Positions 53,180 through 63,610 of a stretch of DNA of 64,000 nucleotides are shown here, one piece after another. Both the position numbers and the translations under genes were made by a program. Numbering within the stretch: position 1 is the first letter of the stretch; every line of letters begins with the position of its first letter. The stretch lies in assembly GCA_033063855.1 (NCBI GenBank), contig CP093831.1, forward strand, positions 22,878,001-22,942,000, written 5' to 3'. The DNA is from Smittia aterrima (Eukaryota; Arthropoda; Insecta; Diptera; Chironomidae). Below the pieces are notes generated by a model that was not told the origin of the DNA, searched no databases, and saw only the letters and a list, made by a program, of their open reading frames with translations.

Positions 53180-53548
53180 TTTATCTTATTAGAGCGACTC
53201 GTCGTACGAAACTCTTCTCACGAAATGAGCTTTAATATTTAGCGAATCCCTTAACTGACTTAAGAGAATATGATCAGAGAGAATTCTCTTTCCAGAGCAC
53301 AGAGAGGGAATTGATTTCTGCAGAGAAAGAATAATTCCTCTGATAGCTAAACTTGTTTAAATTTGAAGCTTAGCAATTTAATTTTTTAAGTTACATTTTT
53401 TCTTCTTCCTTGATTCCTTGATAGCGTTCATTAACAATCTTATACATTTTATTCAGGAACGTAATTCTTTTCAGATAGCTTCCAATTTTAGCTCTCAACA
53501 GAAAAAATTTATCATAATTGGTCGTAATCATTTTATTTTCCAAGAATC

Positions 53549-53810
53549 CTATGCAAAAATTTGTCTCAAATTTCTGTATGCTTTTTTAAAAATCATTCGA
53601 ACTTCCTTCATGGTGACAAAAAGAATGAAAATCAAGAAAGCGATGATGCCATGGAACCATGAGAATACGAAAATATTGGCCAGCAAAATTACGAAAGTTT
53701 CTAATTTTATCATTTCTTCATTAGAATTAATTTCTTACCTTTTCATTGTTGCGTTCCAGCAACTGTGGGATCTGGTTGATCTTGCCATCAAAAACAATTA
53801 CTATTGCGAC
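53549..53810 (-). pseudogene. 3' relic of a Mth-like receptor
   Basis: Minus strand: the end of an exon-4-like segment (LLERNNEK, 53,739-53,810), a GT donor, a short intron, then TFVILLANIFVF and FLIFILFVTMKEV to a stop at 53,549, the layout of the receptors' last exon. The upstream exons are absent. A shorter copy of the same relic is at 61,817. Confidence 0.6.
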
Positions 53811-53971
53811 TAGTTTTACGAAACTCTTATTACGAAATGAACTTCATAATTAAGCGGAGATCCGTTTGAGGACTCGAGAGAATAATGAGAAATGTTTATT
53901 CGCCTTTTCGGAACATTTCGAGAGAATTTTTTTTGCGAGTAATCAATCTCTCACTTTGATGCCATGCTTGA

Positions 53972-54212
53972 AGCAAAATTTTATTCGGAGCGAATCGCTT
54001 ATCGTGAATTTGAGTTTCCCTTTCATCCGAGTTCTCAGAACTTTTTAAGAACACGAAACGACGACGAAGAAAATACTTTAAGTTACAAGATCATTTGATT
54101 GATGTGTAAAATAAAGTGGAGGAACATTGAGATCTATATTCCACCAACTCCGATGAACTTTGAACCTACAAGCAAACTCGTGGACGAGAAGAATTTTCTG
54201 AAGATTTAAAAA
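53972..54212 (+). pseudogene. CC2D2A exon-1 fragment (1)
   Basis: Matches 46,900-47,290 of CC2D2A (GAGTTTCCCTTTCATCCGAG, CGAAACGACGACGAAGAAAA, CTCCGATGAACTTTGAACC), with an internal deletion of about 150 bp and frame breaks. It is followed by sequence like the 3' flank of CC2D2A. Confidence 0.8.
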
Positions 54213-54550
54213 ATATCTCAATGTAAAATATTTCAAAGAAATTAAGCTTTTATTATTGTTTAGTTTGATTTGGTGATTCACATTTTAGCCAAACGTTTAT
54301 TTGGTTGGAAATCTTAGGTTTAGCTCTAGACAGAAATACGATCTTTTCATTGCCCAATAATTTCAAGCGAAAATGTTTCTTAAATGTTTTTGTTTTAGGC
54401 AAAATCTTTCGGTTTCGTTTCTTATAAGCGCAAAAATGTTCATTTGTTTGGGTTAACTTTGTTTTAATGTTTCATGATTTCATGATTCTCACGTCGCATG
54501 AGTCATGCGACAATGTTTCTCAAATTTCTGTACAGTTTGTTAAAAATATT

Positions 54551-54903
54551 TCAAGATGATGAAATCCAATCGCTAACGTCTTCAGAGAACTTGTGGATTA
54601 TTGACATGACGAGAAGAATGGCCATCACAAATACGATATTTTGGAAGATGCCCCAAATTCTGAAATAAATTCATTTTATTTAACTTCTTCATTAAAATTA
54701 ATTTCTTGCCTTTTCGATATTGACATCACAAGCCAAATTATTGCAATCAATACAAGACATTTGCCAGAGCTGGAGAAGCCTTGGTCGAGAGATTGCTGAT
54801 TCGATTCATTTAAGATATCGCTGTCTCTCTTTCTGGTGAACACCACAATAGCCAAGTATCCGATGAATGCAATAATCACGATTTTTTTGATTTTTTGAAA
54901 CAT
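54551..54903 (-). CDS. Short three-TM protein derived from a Mth-like receptor (2)
   Basis: Exons 54,710-54,903 and 54,551-54,659, 100 aa, start MFQKIKKIVIIAFIGYLAIV. GC donor (AAG/GCAAGA) and CAG acceptor as in its sisters; the joined frame reads SISKRIWGIFQNIVFVMAIL. Hydrophobic segments lie at about 7-22, 40-58 and 66-85. The tail KFSEDVSDWISSS is shared with 62,560. Confidence 0.6.
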
Positions 54904-55074
54904 TTTATCTTCTTGAAGCGACTTGTCGTACAAAACTCTTCTCACAAAATGAACTTCAAACTTTGAGGACTTGAGAGAATATGGACTTGGCTGGCAATTT
55001 CGAGAGAATTTTTTTTCAAGTAAACAGTCAATGCTCTCTTTTTGATGCAGTGTTTGAAGCAACATTTACATTGT

Positions 55075-55469
55075 AGCGAATCGCTTATCATGAGTTTGAG
55101 TTTCTCTTTCATCCGAGTTCTCAGAACATTTTAAGAACAAGAAGCAACGACGAGGAAAATGCTTTAAGTTACAAGAATAAAAATGAAGGAATGTTCATCA
55201 ACGAAGCTCCACGAATCGATAAATTGTCAAACAAACTTCTTCTGATCGATCGCCTTCAAGAAAGTGGAAGAACTGAGTTTTTCGATGGATCGGAGATTTA
55301 AAAAATTTCCATAAACTCACCGGCGATTCCGTTTATCGACTTGTTTGTGACAGAGAGTTCACTCCGATCTACGTTCCACCAACTCCGATGAACTTTGAAC
55401 TAACCAGCAAACTCGTGAACGAAAAGAAGTTTTTGAAGATTTACATTTCGCAAATGTCGTTTGATATCT
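55075..55469 (+). pseudogene. CC2D2A exon-1 fragment (2)
   Basis: The longest fragment, about 395 bp, more than 90% like 46,908-47,295 by eye (GAATGTTCATCAACGAAGCT, CTTCTTCTGATCGATCGCCT). One base missing in GGATC(C)GGAG breaks the frame. It ends at GTCGTTTGAT and then jumps to ATCTCAAA, which resembles the CC2D2A 3' flank at 50,988. The copy therefore lost everything between. Confidence 0.9.
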
Positions 55470-55602
55470 CAAAGAAACAAATTAAATTTTTATTATTGTT
55501 TAGTTTGATTTGGCGACTTACATTACAGCCAAACGATTATTTGTTTGGAAATCTTAGGTCTAGTTCTAAACAGAAATACGATCTTTTCATTGCCCAATAA
55601 TC

Positions 55603-56947
55603 TCAAGCGAAAATGTTTCCTAAATGTTTCTTTGCTTTAGCCAAAATCTCCCGGTTTTGTTTCTTGGTCGCAAAAATAATGAAAACCAAGAAACCAGAGC
55701 AGCAAACGATGATGTCAGCATATATGTTGAGCAACATGACTAGAGAAACGATTGCCGCGATCGTAGTCACCAAAATTACGAAAATTTGAACGCTGATCCA
55801 GAATCTGTAATTATTTCATTTTTATGAAAAAAAAAAATTCTTTGTAAAGTTTATTTTCTTACCTCTCCAATTGAACTTCTTTAAACTTTGCCGATGACGA
55901 CATGCGATACAAAGTTATTGCTGTCAGCACAATGAAGAACAAATTGAAGGCCAGATTCAAAACGATGCATCCCAGCAGGAAATACATGAATAACACCATC
56001 TCATCAAAGCATAGCCAAATAATTAGGCCCGCGCCACACACTCCAAAGACGTACAAGCAATAAAACTTGAATCTTTCAGCTCCATCGGATGTCGCTTGAT
56101 CATTCCTAAGAAAAGATGAATCCTCCATTTGAAAATATTTTTAGAATTAACTCACCGTGATGTCCACCAAACATCGAAATTGAACACGGTCATCCATAAC
56201 AAGCCGAATACGAAATAACTCAAAAAGACAAAAATGTGTTTCTCCTCAGCTTTAAGGAAAACATAGGAAAAGTAAGAGAAACTGTGGAGCAATGAGGTCA
56301 CGAGACAGAATTCAATTTTGCCGCTGAGAGTTTTCCAAATGTCAAAGATAAGCAAATGCGCATTAATTGTTGCTACCAAAAGAGAAGCCGAAATGATGAA
56401 AGCTGGAACAATGAAAAGGTTTTAGTAGATTTTTAAGAGATAACGCTCTAAACTAACCAATCACAGGCGTAACTTTACGAAACTCCGTTTCGCAGACAAA
56501 AAGATCGAAAGAGATAGAACCATCGTCGGCTTTTGAGTCCTGGAAGCAGTATTCGTCTTGATGTCGATAATATCTTCCTTCGATAATCATTCCATTCTTG
56601 AAAATTGAACAAAACTTTAACAAGAATCCTAAAATCATTTTAAACTAACTTACGCTTAACATGACGTTCGAGTCCAAATAGGTTTGAATGGTTTCTTTAC
56701 ACTTTGGTTCACCAAACATAACTTGAAAACCATCGAAGGTTTGTTTAAAGTTTTCTTCAATAAATTTCTCGTCACATGTCTTGCTATTCCTGCAGCAAAA
56801 TCTTATGCACGATTTGTTTGAGTTGCAAATCTCTTGATTTGATTTATTCATACTTTTCCACTGACTGACACCAGTGGATATGAATAAAGTTATCAGCACA
56901 ACGTATCCGATCGATGCAATAATAACGCAAATTTTTTGGCTTAACAT
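55603..56947 (-). CDS. Methuselah-like GPCR (2)
   Basis: Five exons: 56,654-56,947, 56,458-56,596, 56,156-56,402, 55,863-56,105, 55,603-55,804, together 1125 nt or 374 aa. Same architecture as the receptor at 51,796: start MLSQKICVIIASIGYVVLIT, ectodomain with KSCIRFCCRNSKTC, seven hydrophobic segments, FNFDVWWTSR, ERFKFYCLYVFGVCGAGL and an end at KHLGNIFA. Here all introns use GT donors, including the last one (GAG/GTAAGA), where its neighbour has GC. The two receptors are recent tandem duplicates. Confidence 0.8.
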
Positions 56948-57484
56948 TTTATCTTATTAGAGCGACTCGCCGAACGGAACTCTTCTCACGTAATGAGCTT
57001 CAATATTTAGTCAATCCCTTAACAGATTCAGGAGAATATTGAGACTTGAGAGAATTCACGGAGAATTCTCTTTACAGAGCAAAGCAAGAGAATTTGATTT
57101 TAGTAAGGAATAAGCGTTTTACTATTAAAAATAAATTGAATTTAAATTTATAGAATGACGCGACCCGTTTTTAAAATTTGTCATGGGAACTAAATACATA
57201 AATTCTTTTATTGGATTTTGGTGAAACTTTCTCGTTCAATAAAATTGCTTCATTAGTTTCGTAAGTACTTTAAATAAATTATTCAATTGCGAACTTTAAA
57301 CTATTTTGAATGTTGAGAGAAAAATTATTTTCAGATAAGAATGTTTCACAAACAAGTTTGTCTCGGTAAATTCATTGAAACTTTAATCAAGTCAAGTTTA
57401 TATTATAGGCCGTCACGACCAACTCTCACTTCTAATAAACTTTTCTTTAATATCATTCAATCATTGAACTTCAAAGAAATCAGA
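56948..57484. other. Divergent spacer between a Mth-like receptor and an odorant receptor
   Basis: Promoter region of both genes. The frame ahead of the odorant receptor is open from 57,341, but the sister gene starts at the later ATG, so this part is taken as 5' UTR. Nothing else is supported. Confidence 0.4.
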
Positions 57485-58794
57485 ATGAAAAAGATAAACT
57501 ACAGCGATTTATTGTCGAAATTTATTTCTTCAGGATTGAAAATTAAGACAAAATTGTAAGTTTTTACTATTTTTTTTGATCGGTTACACTGATTTGGTCC
57601 TTTAGATATGTTGCGTTCTGGATTAGTCAAACCTGCTTGGTTTCGGCGATTGCTCTCTACTTGATCCAATATTTTGATCAGCTTGATTTTTCATCTTTAG
57701 TTGAAACTGTAACAATGCTTGGTAGGTTTGATGATCAAAAATGAATTCGTCGAATTATTGTTGCGTTAGTTTTTTATTTTCGACATCTGCTCTACTTGAT
57801 GTCACTTCATCTATTCGGCTCAAGAATGGAGACTTTGCTCGAGGAGATTAACGACGAAAGGTAAGTTTCCTTTATTATCTGAAAAAAATTCTGATAAATT
57901 AAACTAATAATCGATAGAAAAAAATCGCTGAGCAACACAGAACTCTCAATGCTAAAAGAATCTTTTGCAAAGAGAGAATTCATCATTGCCCTTTCTTTCG
58001 AAATTATCATCTGTTTATATTTTTTGTTTATTAAATTAAGCCCAATATTCATGAAGACAAATGATTATCAACTACCTCTCGCTGTCATGATAATTTTCTT
58101 GCCCTTTGATGAAATCTATTCGATCAATTGGATGTTGAACTACGTTTTCCAAAACATTGCGTCGTTTTTTTCTGTTTCCTTGTACGGAATTTACACTCTC
58201 ATGGTCCTAGCCATTGTTAATCACTCTTGTTTAATGTTCGACGAATTGACTATCTTGACACAAAGTTTGAAGAAAAATCCAGAAGAGAATTCAAAAAATC
58301 AATTAAAGGAATTCATTGAACGGAGTCAAGATATTTTTACGAAACACGAAGAAGCTAAGAGAACTTTACAGTTTCACTTCTTTATCGAGCTTTCTTTGCT
58401 CTCGTTTATGATTTGCTTCAGTTTGTATTCGAGTCTCATTGGGACGACTCCATGGCCTCTCATGGTGATGCTGACTTCGATGTTTCAACTTTTAATATTT
58501 TGTTTTTTGGGAGAGCGAGTGAATGATCGAATTAAAATATTTGAGTCGACGGTTTATGACTTGGAATGGTATTCAATCGATTCTAAGGAGCAAAAAGCAA
58601 TTTTGTTTCTTCTCATGAAAATCAGGGACACGAGAGGCTTCAAAGGAATTTTCAACTCAGTCGACATGGAAACTTTCCTTCAAGTAAAACAAACTCTAAA
58701 ATATAAATTAATCATTTCATCAAATATTTTATTTAATTTTCAGATTGTTAAGTTCATTTATTCAATGCTGATGGTCCTGCTATCGCGTCAATAA
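57485..58794 (+). CDS. Odorant receptor (7tm_6 family) 1
   Basis: Five exons: 57,485-57,555, 57,606-57,721, 57,770-57,860, 57,918-58,683, 58,744-58,794, together 1095 nt or 364 aa. The start MKKINYSDL is taken because the sister at 59,397 starts there. Several membrane helices are visible (for example VAFWISQTCLVSAIALYLI and IIALSFEIIICLYFLFI). The C-terminal OR signature is clear: VYDLEWYSIDSKEQKAILFL, then GFKGIFNSVDMETFLQ, the phase-0 last intron and IVKFIYSMLMVLL. Insect ORs are ion-channel subunits that work with Orco in sensory dendrites. The odour ligand is unknown. Confidence 0.88.
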
Positions 58795-59396
58795 GCATAA
58801 TCTGAAATTAAAATTGAATGATCGCCCAGCTGGTGACTGTAGCATTTATGCTAACATAAATAATTTAATTTCTTTTTGTTTGAAATTCGATGAAACTTTC
58901 TCTTCTAAAAATGAAAGAATAAAAATTTGTTTCATAAGTTAACTATGAGCCTTGAGTTATTTTTCAGATAGATTTTTTCCTCGGGAATCTCGGTAATTTC
59001 GGAAGCGCTTAGCCAAAGACTTCCTCCGTGAGATCTAATTTTCTTTATTAGGTCAACAAAATGATTTCACAAAAGTTTTTTAACTTATCAAAGTGAACAT
59101 GCTTTTTAAACAAAGTTTTCTTTATAATTTCTTTTCATCTGCCTAATTTTTATTTTCGTGGAGTGCCGCTTACTTATTCGTCGACTTTATCTCGGCCGAC
59201 CGTTGGAAACCACCAAAAACTCTCCTAGTGAGAAAAAGTTTTAAAACAACAAAAGTTTATATTTTTATTTTCCTAAAAAGTCATTGAAACTTTCTTCAAA
59301 TCAAGTTTATACTTCGTCAAAGTAACGACACGAACATGTTTTACTTTGAAAAATTCTCTTCGTGTCATTCAATGATTAAGCTTTAAAGGAATCAGA
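58795..59396. other. Intergenic region between odorant receptors
   Basis: AT-rich. It contains ACTTCCTCCGTGAGATCTAA at about 59,020, a faint echo of the GC-rich patch at 39,380. The last 100 bp resemble the 5' region of the first OR (CATTGAAACTTTCTTCAAATCAAG). No gene seen. Confidence 0.4.
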
Positions 59397-60655
59397 ATGA
59401 AAAAATTAAATTACAGCGATTGCGTGGCCAAATTTATATCTTCAGGATTCAAAGTTATGTCAAAATTATATATTTCGTTGTGGACAAGTCAGATCGCCAT
59501 CTTCACTGTAGCTGCTGTCTACCTGATCAAATATTTTGATAAACTTGATTTTGCTTCTCTGATAGAAATTGTGACAATGCTTGGTGAGTTCCGAGTGTTT
59601 AAAAGTCAATAATCTCGTCAATTTATCTTCTGTTCAGTTCTTTATTGTCGAATGCTGCTTTACTTGATGTCATTTCAATTATTCGGTTCGAGAATGAAGA
59701 CTCTGCTGGAGGAAATCAATAATGAAAGGTAAATGTTCCATTTGCTGAGAGCTCTAGAAAACTAAAATTTATTTCGCAGGAACAAATCCCAGGACAACGC
59801 AGAACTCTCAATGACAAAGAAATCTTTAGCAAAGATCGAATTTTATGTCGCACTCTGTCTTGGTATTATCATGTTTAGTTGCTTTTTAATTTTAATGTTA
59901 GGCCATTCATTTATGAAGTCTAACATACATCAACTCCCTATCGGCGTCGTGATAATTTTCCTAACATTCGATGAAATCTATTCGATCAATTGGATGATGA
60001 ACTACATTTTTCAATTGATTGTTATATCTCTTGCGGGTATTTTGTTTGTAGTTTATACTCTCATGGTGCTCGCTATTGTTAATCACTCTTGTTTGATGTT
60101 CGATGAATTGAATATAATGACACAAAGTTTGAAGGAGAATCCTACAGAGAATTTAAAAGATCAACTGAAGGATCTTTTTGAACGGAGCCAAGTCATTTTA
60201 ACAAGACACGAAGAAGCCAAGAAAACTTTACAGTTTCACTTTCTTGTTGAGTTTTCTTTACTATCGTTTATGATTTGCTTTAGTTTATGCGCGAGTTTGA
60301 TTGAAACCGCTCCATTAGCTATCATGGTGATGCTGGTTTCGATATTACAACTTTTCATATTTTGTTTTTTGGGGGAGCGAGTCAATGATCGAATTAAAAT
60401 ACTTGAGGCAACAGTTTATGATCTGGAATGGTTTTCATTCGATGTTAATGAACAAAAAGTAATTTTGTTTCTTCTCATGAAGATCAGAGACACGAAAGGC
60501 TTCAAAGGAATTTTCAACTCAGTCGACATGGAAACTTTCCTCCAAGTAAAAGTTTTATTGTAAAATATATAATTAATTCATCAAATATTTTATTTAATTT
60601 TCAGATTGTTAAGTTCGCCTATTCAATGCTGATGGTCCTGCTATCACGACAATAA
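59397..60655 (+). CDS. Odorant receptor (7tm_6 family) 2
   Basis: Four exons: 59,397-59,583, 59,638-59,728, 59,780-60,545, 60,605-60,655, together 1095 nt or 364 aa, exactly the length of OR 1. The only difference in layout is that the first intron of OR 1 (after KL) is absent here. Signature: TVYDLEWFSFDVNEQKVILF, GFKGIFNSVDMETFLQ, then IVKFAYSMLMVLL. The last 90 residues are much more alike than the N-terminal third. Confidence 0.88.
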
Positions 60656-60871
60656 GCTCAATTAATTTTGTTTGTGTTCGATATTAACCTTTGCAAATTT
60701 TAAGTAAATTGATTTCTGCAAGGAATGAGCGTTTTACTGTATAAAATAAATTGAAATAAAATTTAATATAAACTTTGGTGAGTTCGTTTTTAATAACTAA
60801 TTTTTTTTAAAAAAAAAATAAAATTCGTCTCGGACTACCTCTCGGCAAACAAATTGAAATTGAAAAAAAAT

Positions 60872-61228
60872 GATAATTTTCTTGCCCGTCCAAGACATTG
60901 CGGCTTCTTTGCTGTTGTTTTGTACGGAATGTACACTCTAATGGTCCTTGCCATTGTTAATCGTTCTTGTTTAATGTTCGACGAATTGACTGTCTTGACA
61001 CAAAGTTTGAAGAAAAATCCAGAAGAGAATTCAAAAAATCAATTTAAGGAAATCATTGAACGGAGTCAAGTCATTTTTACGAAACACGAGGAAGCCAAGA
61101 AAACTTTACAGTTTCACTTCTTTGTCGAGCTTTCTTTGATTGCTTTAGTTTATTTGCGAGTCTGATTGAGACGACTCCATGGCCTCTCACGGTGATGCTG
61201 TCTTCGATGTTTCAACTTTTAATTTTTA
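60872..61228 (+). pseudogene. Odorant receptor 3, broken fragment
   Basis: Reads VVLYGMYTLMVLAIVNRSCL to HFFVELSL, closest to OR 1 (58,175-58,400). A deletion breaks the frame after ELSLI (about 61,140), and the homology then continues in another frame (SLIETTPWPLTVMLSSMFQL). It stops abruptly at 61,228, where repeat A begins. Both the 5' exons and the C-terminus are missing. Confidence 0.8.
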
Positions 61229-61816
61229 GGGTTTTTCATCCGAAGGATGGAACACCCTATTGTGGCCGCTTTGTCCGTGGTCCGTCTTCCGTAGTCCGTC
61301 TTCCGTAGTCCGTGATTGAGATAACTCGCGAACGCGACTAGCTAGCGAATTAATTTCTTCACCAGTCGATAGAGAATTTGAATACGAAAAACAACTTGTG
61401 AGGGCCCACGGGCCCAAAACCTGGAATCTCCATACAAAAGTCGATTTTTAGTTTTGAAATACGTTTTCTCGAAAACGGAAGCACATTTCAGCTGTGACTT
61501 GTTCACAAGAAGTGATCAGCATGTTGAATCGAGTGCATGGATCTTATAGCTGACCAGATCTGGGTCCACCTCTTGCCAGCGCCAAGTGAAACTTCTTTTC
61601 CTTTGGAGTTAGAGCATTGAGATGTTCACATGAAATGATCAGCTCGACTTGACAAAGCAATAAATCCCAGAAAATCCAAGCTCCACACATTGGATCCACC
61701 TCTGGTGAGCTCAAAGTGAAACTTTGTTCCCTTTAAGTAAAATGTCCCCTGTAACCAGTCCGACGGATGAAAAACCCTACAGTAAGTTCGGTACGAACTG
61801 CTACTGCCACTTGTTT
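61229..61816. repeat. Interspersed repeat A, copy 3
   Basis: Same start and end as at 18,881 (GGGTTTTTCATCCGAAGGAT ... GGATGAAAAACCCTACAGTA ... ACTGCCACTTGTTTA), very similar to copy 1. It sits at the junction between the broken OR and a Mth-like relic, replacing the sequence between them. Confidence 0.75.
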
Positions 61817-61900
61817 ACCTTTTCGTTATTGCGTTCAAGCAATTGTGGGATCTGGTTGATCTTGTTATCAAAAAAAAAAAGCTATTGCGACTAGTTTTAC
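61817..61900 (-). pseudogene. Mth-like receptor relic, exon 4 end
   Basis: Corresponds to 53,737-53,815 (TTGCGTTCAAGCAATTGTGG against TTGCGTTCCAGCAACTGTGG), including the donor site. The last exon is missing because repeat A begins there. Confidence 0.55.
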
Positions 61901-62065
61901 GAAATTCTTCTTTCGAAATGAACTTTATAATTAAGCGGAGATCCGTTTGAGGACTCGAGAGAATAATGAGAACTGTTTTGTGTACTTGGCTGGAAATTTC
62001 GAGAGAATTTTCGTGCAAGTAAACAATCGATGCTCTCACTTTGATGCCATGCTTGAAGCTAAATT

Positions 62066-62260
62066 TTATTTTAAGCGAATCGCTTATCGTGAATTTGAGT
62101 TTCCTTTTCGTTCGAATTCTCAGAATTATTTAAAAATATGAAACGAAGACGAAGAAAACGCTTTGAGTTATTTGATTGATCGTGTAAAATAAAGTGGAGG
62201 AACAGAGAGATCTCCACTAAGTCCGATGAACTTTGAACCTTCAAGCGAACTCAGAAATTT
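62066..62260 (+). pseudogene. CC2D2A exon-1 fragment (3)
   Basis: A degraded counterpart of the fragment at 53,972 (AAGCGAATCGCTTATCGTGA, CTCAGAATTATTTAAAAATA, TCCGATGAACTTTGAACC). It carries the same internal deletion, so it was copied after that deletion happened. Confidence 0.7.
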
Positions 62261-62559
62261 TGTGTGAGAGAGCTTTTATTATTGTTTAGTTTGATTTGGT
62301 GATTAACATTGCAGCCAAAAGTTTATTTGTTTGGAAATCTTAGGTTTAGCTCTATACAGAAATACGATCTTTTCATTGCGCAATAATCTCGAAAATATTT
62401 CTTGAATGTTTTTGTTTTAGTCTAAATTTTTCGGTTTCGTTTCTTATAAGCGTACAAACGTTCATTTGTTTGGGTTAACTTTATTTCAATTTTTCATGAT
62501 TCTTATGACGAATGAGTCATGCGACAATGTTTCTGAAATGTTTCGAATTTCCGCACTGT

Positions 62560-62922
62560 TCAAAATGATGAAATCCGATCACTGACGTCGTCAGAGAACT
62601 TGAGGAGTATTGAAACTACGAAGAGAATGGCCATCGCAAATATGATATTTTGAAGGATGCTCCATAATCTGAAATTAATTCATTTTCTTAAAACTTCTTC
62701 ATTAAAATTAATTTCTTGCCTTCTCGATATTGACACTACAAGCCAAATTACTGCAATTAACACAATGGTAACGAAACCTTTGCCAGAGCTGGATAACCTT
62801 TGATCGAGGGTTTCCTGGTTCGATTTTTCTAAGATATCGCTGTCTCTCATTTTGATGAACACCACACAAGCCAAGTAACCGATGAATGCGATAATCACGA
62901 TTTTTTTAATTTTTTGAAACAT
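62560..62922 (-). CDS. Short three-TM protein derived from a Mth-like receptor (3)
   Basis: Exons 62,720-62,922 and 62,560-62,668, 103 aa, start MFQKIKKIVIIAFIGYLACV. GC donor and CAG acceptor; the joined frame gives SISRRLWSILQNIIFAMAIL and the tail KFSDDVSDRISSF. Clear orthologue-by-duplication of the gene at 54,551; both frames stayed open while the nearby CC2D2A fragments decayed, which speaks for function. Confidence 0.6.
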
Positions 62923-63109
62923 TTTATCTTTGTAAAGTGACTTGTCGTACGAAACTCTGCTCACGAAATGAACTTCAAACTTTGAGGGCTTTAGAGAATA
63001 CATGTATGTGTTGGCTGAAAATTTCGAGAGATTTTTTTTTTTGCAAGTAAGCAAACAATCAATGCTCTCAATTTAATGCAGTGCTTGAAGCCAAAATTAC
63101 ATTGTAGTG

Positions 63110-63451
63110 AATCGCTTATCATGAGTTTGAGTTTCTCTTTCATCCGAGTTCTCAGAACATTTCAAAATCTCGAAACGACGAAGATAAGAATAAAAATGGG
63201 GGAACGTTCATGTTGCAAATCGACCAATTGTCAAACAAATTTCTTCTGATCGATCGTTTTCATGAAAGTGGAAGAACATAATTTTTAGATGGATCAGGAG
63301 ATTTAAAAAATTTCTATAAACTCAACGACGATTCCGTTTATCGACTTGTTTGTGACAGAGAGTTGACTCCGATCTACGTTCCACCAACTCCGATGAACTT
63401 TGAACTCACAAGCAAACTTGTGAACGAGAAGAAGTTTCCGAAGATTTACAA
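63110..63451 (+). pseudogene. CC2D2A exon-1 fragment (4)
   Basis: Counterpart of the fragment at 55,075 in the second block (CATCCGAGTTCTCAGAACAT, CTTCTGATCGATCGTTTTCA, GAGTTGACTCCGATCTACGT). It has more deletions and stops than its sister. Confidence 0.8.
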
Positions 63452-63610
63452 AAATATCTCAATCGTGTTAAATGAAATTTCGAAGAAACAAATTGAGCTT
63501 TATTATTGTTAAGCTTGATTTGATGACTTACATTACAGCCAAACGTTTATTTGTTTGGAAATTTGTTTGGATTTTAAACAGAAGTACGATCGTATCATTG
63601 CTCAATAACC

